64,000 nt of DNA from Pyropia yezoensis (Eukaryota; Rhodophyta; Bangiophyceae; Bangiales; Bangiaceae). Both the position numbers and the translations under genes were made by a program. Of this stretch, positions 10,747 through 19,883 are shown piece by piece; the first letter of the stretch is position 1; the number at the start of each line of letters is the position of its first letter. The notes below the pieces were generated by a model, which worked only from the letters and a program-made list of their open reading frames with translations, was not told where the DNA came from and searched no databases. The stretch covers positions 37,300,894 to 37,364,893 of the forward strand of contig CM020618.1 in the NCBI GenBank assembly GCA_009829735.1. Direction: 5' to 3'.

Positions 10747-11180
10747 AGGCAGAAACAAAACGAGCGTTCCAAGCTACTACCAGTCGACTGTGCGCTCCGT
10801 CGGGCGCCCGGCACAGATGCCGCATCGTTCGGGGAAGGTTGACCTGCTTGGAGTAGAAGTGGTCGTCAAGCAAATATTGGTACGCATCTGTAAAGTACAG
10901 CAGCTCAAGGGCGTCGTAGTCGTGTTCAAGCGCATTCGGACGCACCTCGACGCCATGGACAACCAGAGCAGGCATGTGCTGTGCGACTAGCGCCCCAAGC
11001 TGCTGCAAATCTGGCGACGGGGACGCCATTTGCAGCACACTGGCGGTACCCAGTACCTTGGCGTCGGGGCCAGGAGGCCGGTCGCAGAGATTCACTCTCG
11101 GCCTGCCAATCACGACGCGGAAGGCAGAAAGAGAGTGGACCCGTGCCGGTTAGTGACCGTAGCAGAAAGCCTGAGCACAA

Positions 11181-14100
11181 CTAGGCAATCAGACGCGCGC
11201 AAACCATCTCATAACCAGAAAGCCACTGAACGTACCCTGTCATGCGAGTCTCCCACACAAGGGTGTGCACACTGACGGCGCCGAGAAAAGCCTCCGTCAG
11301 GGCGCCGTTCCCCCACGCCCAACAAGGCGCATTGGCGGCACCCTCGCCAAGCGAGCGCAGCGACACCGCTGAAAAGCGAGATGGAAGGTCCTCCGCAGGC
11401 ACCAGCTGACAAGACGCATCCACCACGCCGTGCGCGACGACTCGCCCGTCAGACAGAAGCTCTTGGACTGTCGGACAGGAGAACACAGGATCGGGAAGGA
11501 GTCGTCCGTCCCGGGCGCGGCCTGCGAAGGATGACAGGCCAGCAGGCTCGGCCGCACAGGCCACGTGGGCATAGAGAGGATGGGCGTACTGGCGAGACCT
11601 TCCTGGCGGACGTACTACCCTCGCGCCGTCGGAAGACGGGGCGCGAGGCCGACCGAGCCCTCTGGCACGACCGAGCGCCTGAGTCACGTCAGCATCTCCA
11701 CTGACACGAGGCGCAACGCTGCTACGGGACGCAACAGCGCCAACGGGAGCGCGCCGACCGCGTGGTCTATGCGCCGCCGCACTGTCAGCCCGTCCGGCCA
11801 CTGCCATCGACCCACCACCACGCCCATCGGCGGCCGTCCCCCCAGCACGGGCCGCCGAAACGCCCGGTGCCGTTTGACTAGGCGCTGCAGCCCCGCCAAG
11901 TGCCGCTCGACCAGGCGCTACCGCGCCGCTAAGCGCTTCCCGATCAGGCGACGCCGCCGCACCGAGTGCCGCGACGCCGGCACCCTGACCAGCACGTGTT
12001 GGCAGTTGGCCGCCGCGCCCACCCGCCATCGCGGGGGCAACGGCCACCGCCGTTGCACAAGGCGCCGCGCCGCCAAAACTCCGACCGCCCTGTGCCGCCA
12101 GCAGGCTCCCGTGCCTACCGGCCGCCGTCGGCGCATTGAGAGACGCGACGCCGCCACCCCTACAACCCAGAGCTGCTAGCGGGCCGCCGCGCCCACCGGG
12201 TAGCGCGGCACCACCAGGCGTCGCCGCAGCAGCACGCACCGCCGCCCCACCAGTTGCCTCCGTGCAACCGCCCCGACCGGCCAGTGCCTCGAGCGGGCCC
12301 CCACGCCCGCCGCCGACCGCCGCACCAGCCGTCGCGGGCGAGCCGGCCGCCGTCGCCGCACCAAGCGCCGCTGCTGCACCTGCTATTGACGCCCCATCTA
12401 CCTCCGCCCACGCACCAGGCGCTGCCGCGCCAACACCATACGCCGCCGCCGCCCCACCAGGCGACACCGCCCCACCGGCCACCGCCGCAGCAGGTACCCC
12501 CGCCACACCAGGCGCGACTGCCGCAATGGACACCACCATCGCACCAGGCGCCGCCGCCCGAGCACCAAACGCCGCCCCAGCACCAGGCGCTGCCGCCCCG
12601 ACACCCGACGCTACCGCCGCCGCCCTAGGCGACACCGCCCCACCGGCCGCCGCCGCACCGGACACCGCCGCCGCACCAGGCGCCGCCGCCCCAGCACCAG
12701 GCGCCGCCCCAGCACCAGGCGCCGCTGCCCCGACTCCGGACGCCGCCGCCGCCGCCCCAGGCGACATCGCCCCACCGTCAACCGCCGCGCCCGACACCGC
12801 CGCCGCACCAGGCGCCGCGGCCGCAGCACAAGAGGCCGCCCCAGCACCAGGCACCGCCGCCCAAACACGCGACGCCGCCCCCGCCCCACCAGGCGACACC
12901 GCCCCACCGGACACCGCCGCAGCACCAGGCGCCGCGGCCGCAGCACAAGAGGCCGCCCCAGCACCAGGCACCGCCGCCCAAACACGCGACGCCGCCACCG
13001 CCCCACCAGGCGACACCGCCCCACCGGCCGCCGCCGCACCGGACACCGCCGCCGCACCAGGCGCCGCCGCCCCAGCACCAGGCGCCGCCCCAGCACCAGG
13101 TGCCGCCGCCCCGACACCCGACGCCGCCGCCGCCGCCCCAGGCGACACCGCCCCACCGGCCGCCGCCGCACCGGCCACCGCCTTGACACCAGGTGTCGCC
13201 GAGGTGCCGGCCGCAGCCGCCCAGCCTGCCACCGCTGCCGAACCGGCCGCAGCCCCACCAATGTTGTTACCCGCCATGAGATCTGCACCATCATCGCCGT
13301 CGCTCATTGCTGAACCACCGTCGTCACCAGCACCACTCTCTCGTTCGTCCTCGGCTGTCGTCTTTCTAGCCCCAGCCGAAGGCCGCTTCTCCGTTAACAC
13401 GCGCTTGCCGGCGGCGGTCTGCTCAAGTAAGAATCCAAAAAATTGGTCCTTCAAGTGCACCATAAAACAGATGAGTGCGAGACCCATGGGCACACGCAGC
13501 CGCGACCGGTTCCCCATCGACAGCGGCACGCTTTCCGCAGTAGACTTGCGGCTCTTGGACACCTTGAGCGTGACAGTCACGCCCAACGACGAGACAGGTG
13601 CTAGGTTACTGTAGACAACCTGGGTGAGATCCAAGTTCCGCTTGCAGTACGCCGTCATGAGCTCATAGAAAGCGTACAGGTCCGACAACAGCACCCGCCT
13701 GTCCTCACCACGGCACAGCTGCAAGCGTACAGGTCCCACAAGCTCCTCCGGCAGGACAACAACTCGGGTTTGGGCGGCTTTCAGCGCGTTCAACCGAGAA
13801 CGATGCGCAATGACGGCGTCACTCCGCGCGCCCTGGTTCGAACGCAAAGCTAACCCCTGCTGCGTCTCGCCGTCAATGTTGCTGTCGTACCCGCCACCAA
13901 CCAGCTCAGAAATGGTCACACCAGTGGGTAGACGAGGAAGATCAGCAGGAGACACAAACATCGGGGGCCTGCCAGCGCCGGTGAGATCGACCACAGCTGC
14001 CGGTATGGACGGCGCAGGAGGAAGGGAAGGCGAGCTGCCAACGGGAACGTTTGCCTCATCGACTCTCACCACATGGTCTTCCCTCGGCGCAACAGAGGGA

Positions 14101-14405
14101 GAAGGGGACACAGACAGATCCGGCGTGGACCGTCCTCCGCTTGCGGCAGAGCGTGGTGGCGTCATGACCAGTGAACCAGCGCTACGAAAGGCGCTGTAGA
14201 TCTGCTTCATACCGCGTGCGACGTCCTGCCGCGCAGAGCTGGAACCCTTGGCAAAGTCGGTGCAATGCAGCAAAACCAGCTTCCCATCGGCCAGGCGGGC
14301 GCAGCAAACAAAGAAGCACTGTGGGCCACTCGCTTCATCCAGCTGCCGCAAGGAGAACTTAACATTCTTGAAAAGGGGCTGCAGGTCAGCCGAGAAGCGC
14401 GACAT
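11181..14405 (-). CDS. Large protein of unknown function with an Ala/Gly/Pro repeat core
   Basis: The ATG at 14405 is the first in a frame that runs 1074 residues. The N-terminal third (residues 1 to about 370) looks globular, with segments such as KNVKFSLRQLDEASGPQCFF, CCARLADGKLVLLHCTDFAK and DLYAFYELMTAYCKRNLDL. The middle is low-complexity Ala/Gly/Pro/Val built from repeats of 117-132 bp. The last 130 residues are again ordinary (PVFSCPTVQELLSDGR, SVHTLVWETRMTGYVQWL). I recognise no domain. It lies tail to tail with the PIF1-like gene, 527 bp away, inside the mobile-element-like island, and may be an accessory gene of that element. The globular ends and long open frame argue for a real gene. 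The antisense frame through the same repeats is a shadow. Confidence 0.5.
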   Translation of the reverse strand: MSRFSADLQPLFKNVKFSLRQLDEASGPQCFFVCCARLADGKLVLLHCTDFAKGSSSARQDVARGMKQIYSAFRSAGSLVMTPPRSAASGGRSTPDLSVSPSPSVAPREDHVVRVDEANVPVGSSPSLPPAPSIPAAVVDLTGAGRPPMFVSPADLPRLPTGVTISELVGGGYDSNIDGETQQGLALRSNQGARSDAVIAHRSRLNALKAAQTRVVVLPEELVGPVRLQLCRGEDRRVLLSDLYAFYELMTAYCKRNLDLTQVVYSNLAPVSSLGVTVTLKVSKSRKSTAESVPLSMGNRSRLRVPMGLALICFMVHLKDQFFGFLLEQTAAGKRVLTEKRPSAGARKTTAEDERESGAGDDGGSAMSDGDDGADLMAGNNIGGAAAGSAAVAGWAAAAGTSATPGVKAVAGAAAAGGAVSPGAAAAASGVGAAAPGAGAAPGAGAAAPGAAAVSGAAAAGGAVSPGGAVAASRVWAAVPGAGAASCAAAAAPGAAAVSGGAVSPGGAGAASRVWAAVPGAGAASCAAAAAPGAAAVSGAAVDGGAMSPGAAAAASGVGAAAPGAGAAPGAGAAAPGAAAVSGAAAAGGAVSPRAAAVASGVGAAAPGAGAAFGARAAAPGAMVVSIAAVAPGVAGVPAAAVAGGAVSPGGAAAAYGVGAAAPGAWAEVDGASIAGAAAALGAATAAGSPATAGAAVGGGRGGPLEALAGRGGCTEATGGAAVRAAAATPGGAALPGGRGGPLAALGCRGGGVASLNAPTAAGRHGSLLAAQGGRSFGGAAPCATAVAVAPAMAGGRGGQLPTRAGQGAGVAALGAAASPDREALSGAVAPGRAALGGAAAPSQTAPGVSAARAGGTAADGRGGGSMAVAGRADSAAAHRPRGRRAPVGAVASRSSVAPRVSGDADVTQALGRARGLGRPRAPSSDGARVVRPPGRSRQYAHPLYAHVACAAEPAGLSSFAGRARDGRLLPDPVFSCPTVQELLSDGRVVAHGVVDASCQLVPAEDLPSRFSAVSLRSLGEGAANAPCWAWGNGALTEAFLGAVSVHTLVWETRMTGYVQWLSGYEMVCARLIA
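12540..13260. repeat. Coding minisatellite, 117-132 bp units
   Basis: The anchor ggcgacaccgccccaccg recurs at 12628, 12760, 12892, 13009 and 13141, giving spacings of 132, 132, 117 and 132 bp. All are multiples of three, so copy-number change keeps the minus-strand frame of the unknown protein open. Shorter caccaggcgccgcc units are nested inside. Confidence 0.7.
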
Positions 14406-15200
14406 GTTGGAGTTGTGTGGAGGGGGAAGGGCCTGCAAGGAAAGAAAGCGTGGGAGGTGGCCAAAGGGGTACGGGACTCGGTCGAGTTTGGAGTAGAACG
14501 GAGGGAGCGTGCCAGATGCGAGAGGGGAGACGGGGAGAAGCGGTACCCTGCAAATGTGGATGGAAAGACGGTCGTGGTCCGCGGGGGATGATACAAAGAA
14601 CGCGGCGACGGTGCGTCCACAGACCACTGGACAACGTCCGCTCCGCCCGCTGGCAGGGCCGTCCTGTGCAGGCGGCCACGGAGTAATTCCCAATGCGGTC
14701 GCCCTGCATGAAACAGTGACACGCGGGAACCGCAGCCACCGCGCGATGGCGCGCTAGAGGGACGCCGCTGGCAGTGGGGCTCATAGTGGCAGTGTCCCAG
14801 CGACAACAGGGCGCGCGCCATCATACGCGGGCGCAGCACGGCGCGGCGGCGCAGACTCGCGGGAAGCCGTGAGTACTAGCTAGCAGCCGAAAAGGCAAGC
14901 ACGGAGCGGCCTCACGAAGTACGCGAAGGCACGCGGGAAGCACGCGGCGCGGTGGCGCGGTGTGGTGGGAAGCCCCTCGCTGCAGGAACCGCAGTAGCAG
15001 GGTCGCATAGGCGGCGCAGTGCGCGCAAAGTCACACTCGGGCGGTACACGACGCGATGGCGCGCTGACGCGTGGATGGCTGTCCGTTGTGGTGGGGACGT
15101 CGTCATCAGCTGAATGCAACACACACCTTAAAGCTGAATCCAGCCAAAAGCTGGGGGAACACACACCTTGAAACACGTCTAATCATGACATTCTATTGGT
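14406..15200. other. Intergenic region, possible edge of the mobile-element island
   Basis: No coding signal is seen. A direct repeat of gcgatggcgcgct occurs near 14742 and 15054, and cgcgggaa-type words recur in between. A clear terminal inverted repeat matching the left part of the island is not visible, because the left end may lie outside the window. Confidence 0.25.
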
Positions 15201-15208
15201 CGAACACC

Positions 15209-15260
15209 CTTCGATGTTCGACCCCTTGCCTTCGATGTTCGACCTGTGAACATCGAAGGC
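15209..15260. repeat. Short direct plus inverted repeats of cttcgatgttcgac
   Basis: Two direct copies of ccttcgatgttcgac, at about 15209 and 15229, are followed by the inverted form gaacatcgaaggc at 15248. This could fold into a small hairpin. It lies where similarity of the adjacent carboxyltransferase fragment stops. Confidence 0.5.
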
Positions 15261-15309
15261 GGAGGTCGTACATTGAAACCTGTGGTTTCCACGATACATT
15301 CCCGCCCCC

Positions 15310-16056
15310 TTGGTGGACCATTGGCATTCTAGGCGTACGGGCTGCCGAGCGCCGCTGCCGTCCAGGGCAGGGTCTTCGTCCCGGATAGAGTCGCCAGCCC
15401 CTCCGTCCGTGTCGACGGCTGGCGCGGCGGCCGCCACCCGCGGCGGCGCCTCTCGCCAATTGGACAGCAGGTACGACAGCAGCTGCCGCACCGCCCGGAG
15501 GGTGTCCACCTCCCCTGCGCGGACAAGCCCGACGACCTCGCTGACGCGGGCGTGGACAGCCGCCCCACCCAGGTCCTGCCCCGTCACCTCCTCCCGACAC
15601 ACGACGCGCACGATGCCCGGCCCCGTGAAAAACATGCTGCGCCCCCCTGCCTCCATCACCACCCAGTCGGTCAGGGCGGGCGCGTAGACGGCGCCGCCCG
15701 CACAGGCGCCCAAAACCACCGACAGCTGCGGCACCACCCCCGACGCGGCGACGGCGCGCCGAAAGATGTGGGTGTACCCGGCGAGCTCGCCAACGCCATC
15801 CTGGATACGTGCACCCCCCGAGTCGACGAGCTCTACCAGGGGGATGCCGGCCTCGACGGCGCCGTCCATGACCTTGGCAATCTTGGCCGCGTGGCCGCCC
15901 GACAGGGAGCCGCCCAGCACCGTAAAGTCTTGGGCGTAGACGCCCACCGCCCGGCCGCCGACGGTGCCGTAGCCCGTGACGACACCCTCCCCAACGGGGC
16001 CGTCCTTGCCCGACGTGGACAGCAGCGCGTCCGTCTCGGCAAAGGAGCCATCTGCG
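15310..16056 (-). pseudogene. Propionyl-CoA carboxylase beta-type carboxyltransferase, truncated
   Basis: The minus frame carries a clear biotin-dependent carboxyltransferase N-domain: GVVTGYGTVGGRAVGVYAQD, FTVLGGSLSGGHAAKIAKVM, LVDSGGARIQDGVGELAGY, GACAGGAVYAPALTDWVVM and MFFTGPGIVRVV. These match the acyl-CoA-binding and oxyanion segments of PCCB-like proteins. Full-length relatives have about 510-540 residues. Here only some 230 are recognisable: the N-terminal lead-in ends at GSFAETD and the whole C-terminal half is missing. The frame then runs into unrelated DNA with hairpin repeats. A plausible acceptor (atgcgcag) just before GSFAETD hints at a lost upstream exon. I read it as a partial duplication, although a gene with distant exons cannot be excluded. 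Confidence 0.6.
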
Positions 16057-16308
16057 CATACCAGCGCTTTTCCATCACGCAGGTGTCGGTGTCGCCTGGA
16101 CCTTGGCGGAGCCTGGCCGTGTTTGTGCCGAAGCGCCCACCTATGGTATCTCCTCAGCCGCAACTTTGGCTTCGTTCGCGCGAGCTGTCGGGCGGTGGGA
16201 GGGGTGGAGGCTACGGGTGAATTCTGCGCTCGTTGCAGGGGGAGGTAGGGGATGGCAGCTTCGAGGGAAGTAGCAGTAGGCACCCGCTACCTACAGACCG
16301 TACATCCT

Positions 16309-16672
16309 AAAACTATCAACATAACAGTCTTGCAAAGAGCGCAAACTCAAACGCAAGGAGCAGTCATGAAACGCGTCGACGGTTATAGTGCTTCCTGTAA
16401 AAAATGGATGTTGACGGTACGTGAAGGTGATGAAAATCGTTGTATGGACCAATGGATCCCACCTCTCACGTCCCTTCAACATCCACGTTTTACAGGAAGC
16501 ACAGTAAACGTGGCGAGCAGGTCCCCGAGGTACACCCCTCGGTAATGGAGGCGCCGCCACCAAAGGGACGTGCACCCGTTACACAGGGACTGGACCTCCC
16601 AAAAAAAAAACTATCAACACAACACACTAGCAAAGAGCTCGGTAATGGAGGCGCCGTCACCAAAAGGATGTG
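16309..16672. repeat. Direct repeats around the MITE
   Basis: The tract aaaactatcaacataaca with a following gcaaagagc (16309-16340) recurs diverged at 16607-16638. The tract ctcggtaatggaggcgccg at 16538 recurs at 16638, exactly 100 bp on. The duplication encloses the palindromic element at 16388-16502. Confidence 0.55.
16388..16502. mobile_element. MITE-like palindromic element, 27-bp inverted ends
   Basis: The left end (16388-16414, starting gtgcttcctgtaaaa) and the right end (16476-16502) are inverted repeats matching at 25 of 27 positions. The element is 115 bp with no coding capacity. TA lies immediately to the left and, two bases out, to the right, so a Tc1/mariner-like target site is possible but not proven. 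A related 113-bp copy lies at 62271-62383. Confidence 0.7.
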
Positions 16673-16993
16673 GCGGCTTTCGCCCGAGCGCCTGCTTGCC
16701 ACACTTGGGAAGAGGTAGCAGCTTGCTGCACACATGCTCGGTGAGGTGCGGGGGATCCTGGCCAACAAAACGGCCGGTTACTCAGCTCTGCTCTCCGTGG
16801 CTACCGTGCACCACCAGCTGGGACACCGCTACCGCCACTAAACAATGCCCCGAGGTGCCACATGATGGGGTGTTCGACCTTAAAGCGGTCGCTCTGCTCG
16901 GAATAGAGGATACCCGTCTTTGCCCATCGAGCGACTGGAAGGGAGGAATGCAACCAGCTCCTCAACAAGGGGAAAGCGCACCCACGTACAGTG

Positions 16994-17817
16994 TCAGTGC
17001 TGGAGAGCAGTGAGCATCGCTGCCATCCCACCAAGTGACACGCCTGCATTCAAACCCACCAAGATGGAATGCAGCCCACGCCAGTGGAACAGAGGACCCT
17101 CAGACTCACAGTGCTCGCAGTTGTTGAAGAAAACGTTGTAGCCCTGGAAGTCCACGACAACTAGTGCACGGAACAACACCGTTTTTGGATCGAAGGACTC
17201 CGACGGCTTCACGACAAAGACGCTCTCCATGCCGCTGTCACGGACGAAAAGAGATAACGGTGTGACTTGAACCTGAAAGCGCGTGTGTACCATGCCAGAT
17301 CTGACGGGAGCTGGGTTTTGTTCGTAGGCGAAAGTGAGGCCAGATGTGCGCAAGCATGCAAAAGGTTCGCTACCATCCGTAGCATAAGTCAGTTTTAGAG
17401 TTCGCGGGACACACAAAGTGGAATATAAGACTATGGGGCGACGGCTACACCGGCGCGCAAAGAAAAGCGACTAGGGAGCACCGCCTGCACCCTGTGCCAA
17501 CGCAGTGTCGAGAGGCGGAACTTACCCGAGTGTACCACCGCGGGTCCCGTTGGCCAGTCTTGACCGGTAAAGATACCATAATGGTCGATGTCGCCAAGCC
17601 CGGGCACCCCACTCATGTCCTTCTTGCGGTGGACCAGAAGCATATCTCCCTGCTGCAGCTGCCCCCAGTACAATACTGGCAATAGGGTCTGGGAGATTTG
17701 GCGCCGACTACGGGCGTCGCTCACCTCACGTCGGGCGGTCAGCTCGTCCAGAAGCTGCTGTATCTGCGCAGCAGTGGACGTGGCGTGCGCCTCGCAGGAG
17801 AGCGAACCTGCTTCCAT
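16994..17817 (-). CDS. LRAT-domain (NlpC/P60-superfamily) protein, two exons
   Basis: Exon 1 is 17817-17526 and exon 2 is 17430-16994. The 95-bp intron starts gtaagt and ends atag, and joining in phase 1 gives a 242-residue protein. The start is the only ATG in a frame that runs on upstream without one. The LRAT fold signature is present: GDMLLVHR, then the catalytic-type His79 in DIDHYGIFTG, VVHS at 94-97, and the Cys202 motif NNCEHC, equivalent to the NCEHF of lecithin:retinol acyltransferase and HRASLS phospholipases. A hydrophobic C-terminal segment (about 215-235) may anchor it to membranes, as in vertebrate relatives. The likely activity is thiol acyl transfer or phospholipid hydrolysis. 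The substrate is unknown. The last motif residue is Cys rather than the usual Phe or Trp. Confidence 0.75.
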
Positions 17818-18042
17818 CGTCGCTGCCACGCACGCAACGCAAGACCTTACCAGACGCCGCGTGGAGCAGTTGTTGTTCGGTGGGGGCAGCCGCCAGTCAC
17901 GGAGATGACGGTGGATGGGACGAGTCGGCAGCGACGAGGTGGTGGCAGCCACCCACCGCAGGAGACGATGCCCCGCGCTCACGGTGGGAGCTCCCAGGAG
18001 CAAGCCGCAGTGCCTAACCACCCCCGCGCAGCGCCTAGCCGC

Positions 18043-18103
18043 GCACCGCGCGGCGTTGCGCGGCAGGGTGCTGCGGGGGGTGAGCCCCGCGCGCGGTGCG
18101 CGG
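18043..18103. repeat. GC-rich inverted repeat
   Basis: ccgcgcaccgcgcgg (18043) and ccgcgcgcggtgcgcgg (about 18084) can pair into a stem of roughly 14 bp around a 27-nt loop. It lies 5' of the LRAT-domain gene. No function is assigned. Confidence 0.4.
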
Positions 18104-19883
18104 CAACGCGGCGACCGGGGAGAGGGCAGGTACAAGGGGAGGGGAGGCGGAGGGCGTTTGCCGTAGAAAGTGGGGCAGCAAGAGGGGCGGGGGGGGAGCA
18201 CGGTGACCCGGATGGGGAGGCACGCGGCGGCGGAGAAAGGGGCCGCGTGACACCACCAAAAATGGGGGGCGGCGGGCAGCGTCGAGGGAACTGTAGCCCA
18301 CAGGATGAGAGGTTGTCGGGGAGCGCGCTCGAGTCAGAGCCAGCGACAGGGTGGGGGAGGGGCACGCCTTGACGAATAGATCGCGTGCGGCGCAAGTCCC
18401 GGGGAAGGTCGCCCATGGCTCAGTTGCGGGGCCGTAGCCAGCGAGCTGTTACGCCCGGGGAGTCGTCAAGGCGTCACCCGGGCAGGGGGCAGAGACGACA
18501 GGCCCAACCTTGGCAGGTCGCACGTGGCAACCCGGCCCAACTCGTGCCGCACCACGAGACACCTTACCGGCAGTGAGCAGCGCCGACCCGTTCGGAAGTG
18601 AAGGTGAACCCTAGACCTAATAGGGCAGCGTGTACACGCCTGACTGTGATAGCTGCCCCTGCTTGAAGCTGTGGGAGGTATCGAGCGAGTGGAACCTGCG
18701 GGTGAACGCCGTGCGTCGCGGGCGCGCGCATTTTCTCGCAAGGCAAGGTGTAGCCCGGCGGAAGCGCTACGGCCAAACGACGGCGCCATATGGAATGTTC
18801 AAGATGCCAATGAGGGACCGCCACCCGTGATACTCACGGAACAGCAGATTTTTGTGCGGTCGCTGGAATCCGCCACCGCCGCGCTCGGCGGCAGTTGCGG
18901 CAAACGCCACCACTGTGACTGGACAGTCCCCTGAACCCCCCATCCCTTTGGAGCGAGAGCGTTTCACGCGAATTTCAGTGCTCCGGGCAGGGGCTAGGTT
19001 AAACGGAGGGAAGGGTGCATCTGCACGAGGATGAGGGCGCCCGTTGGACGACGGCTGTCGGTTGTCGCGGCATTAAATCCGCCGCCCAGCGCGGGGGCGT
19101 CTCGGGAAGAGCACAAAATCTCGCGCGCCATTCAAGAGGAGGCGTTCGCGGACCGCCCCCAGCCAGCGCCGTCACGACCACAAGATGAGCCGTGGGCGGG
19201 TCTGTACACAGCATGCACGGTTTCAATACAGTGCAGGTCCGTGCAAGGGTTATACATCGCGATCTCGCGCGACAGCCGCCGAGAGCTCACGCATTCTTGG
19301 CCACAACGTTTCTCCGGCGGTGCCCGCGGCCTCGTCAGCAGGGTTGCGACGACGTCATTGAGTCGAAGCCAATTTCGCGAATATTTGATTGCCTTGAGGC
19401 CGGGTCTTGGCCGCCACGGCGGGGTCCGAAGAGACGCAAACCTTATCCAGGCGAGGCATCCGGACTTGCAGGAAGGATAGCGAAGGTGCAGAGCTCCTTC
19501 GCTATCGGAAGAGTACGTTCCGCCCAGGAAGCCGCTGCACCGCCAGCGAGGCCTCTAACACTCAGCACAGTTGATCTCCGTTGCTTTTGTGACTGGAGGT
19601 GTGAGAGGCCTCGGTTTGGATTGCCAACGGTGCCTTTTCCTCCCGTCATGAAGCCAACGCAAGGTTCTGCTTTGGCACGCACAATGCTGGACACATCTGC
19701 GTACGACGCGGAGCCACCCCGCGTGCGGAAGCCCATTCAAAGCAGCGCTTGGCAGCCGTCTTGCGCATGAAACTGACTCGTGAAGGTGGTGTATCAGATC
19801 ACATAAGTGATCAAACATTGCATGTACAGTAAAGGATACAATCAGACCGACGAAAGCACGCAAGTGCGACGCGCACGCGGCCG
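18104..19883. other. Intergenic, no recognised gene
   Basis: Frames of up to 224 codons occur on both strands, but they are Arg/Gly/Pro-rich, overlap each other and show no recognisable motif. I found no tRNA-like or repeat structure here. Confidence 0.3.

Noticed and set aside
12136..13614. 492-codon plus-strand Ala/Pro-rich ORF
   Set aside because: It is antisense to the 1074-residue minus-strand protein; the globular ends of that protein are coherent only on the minus strand.
1..15000. LTR retrotransposon or Helitron
   Set aside because: No reverse transcriptase, integrase, Rep domain or long terminal repeats were seen; a PIF1-type helicase alone does not make a Helitron.
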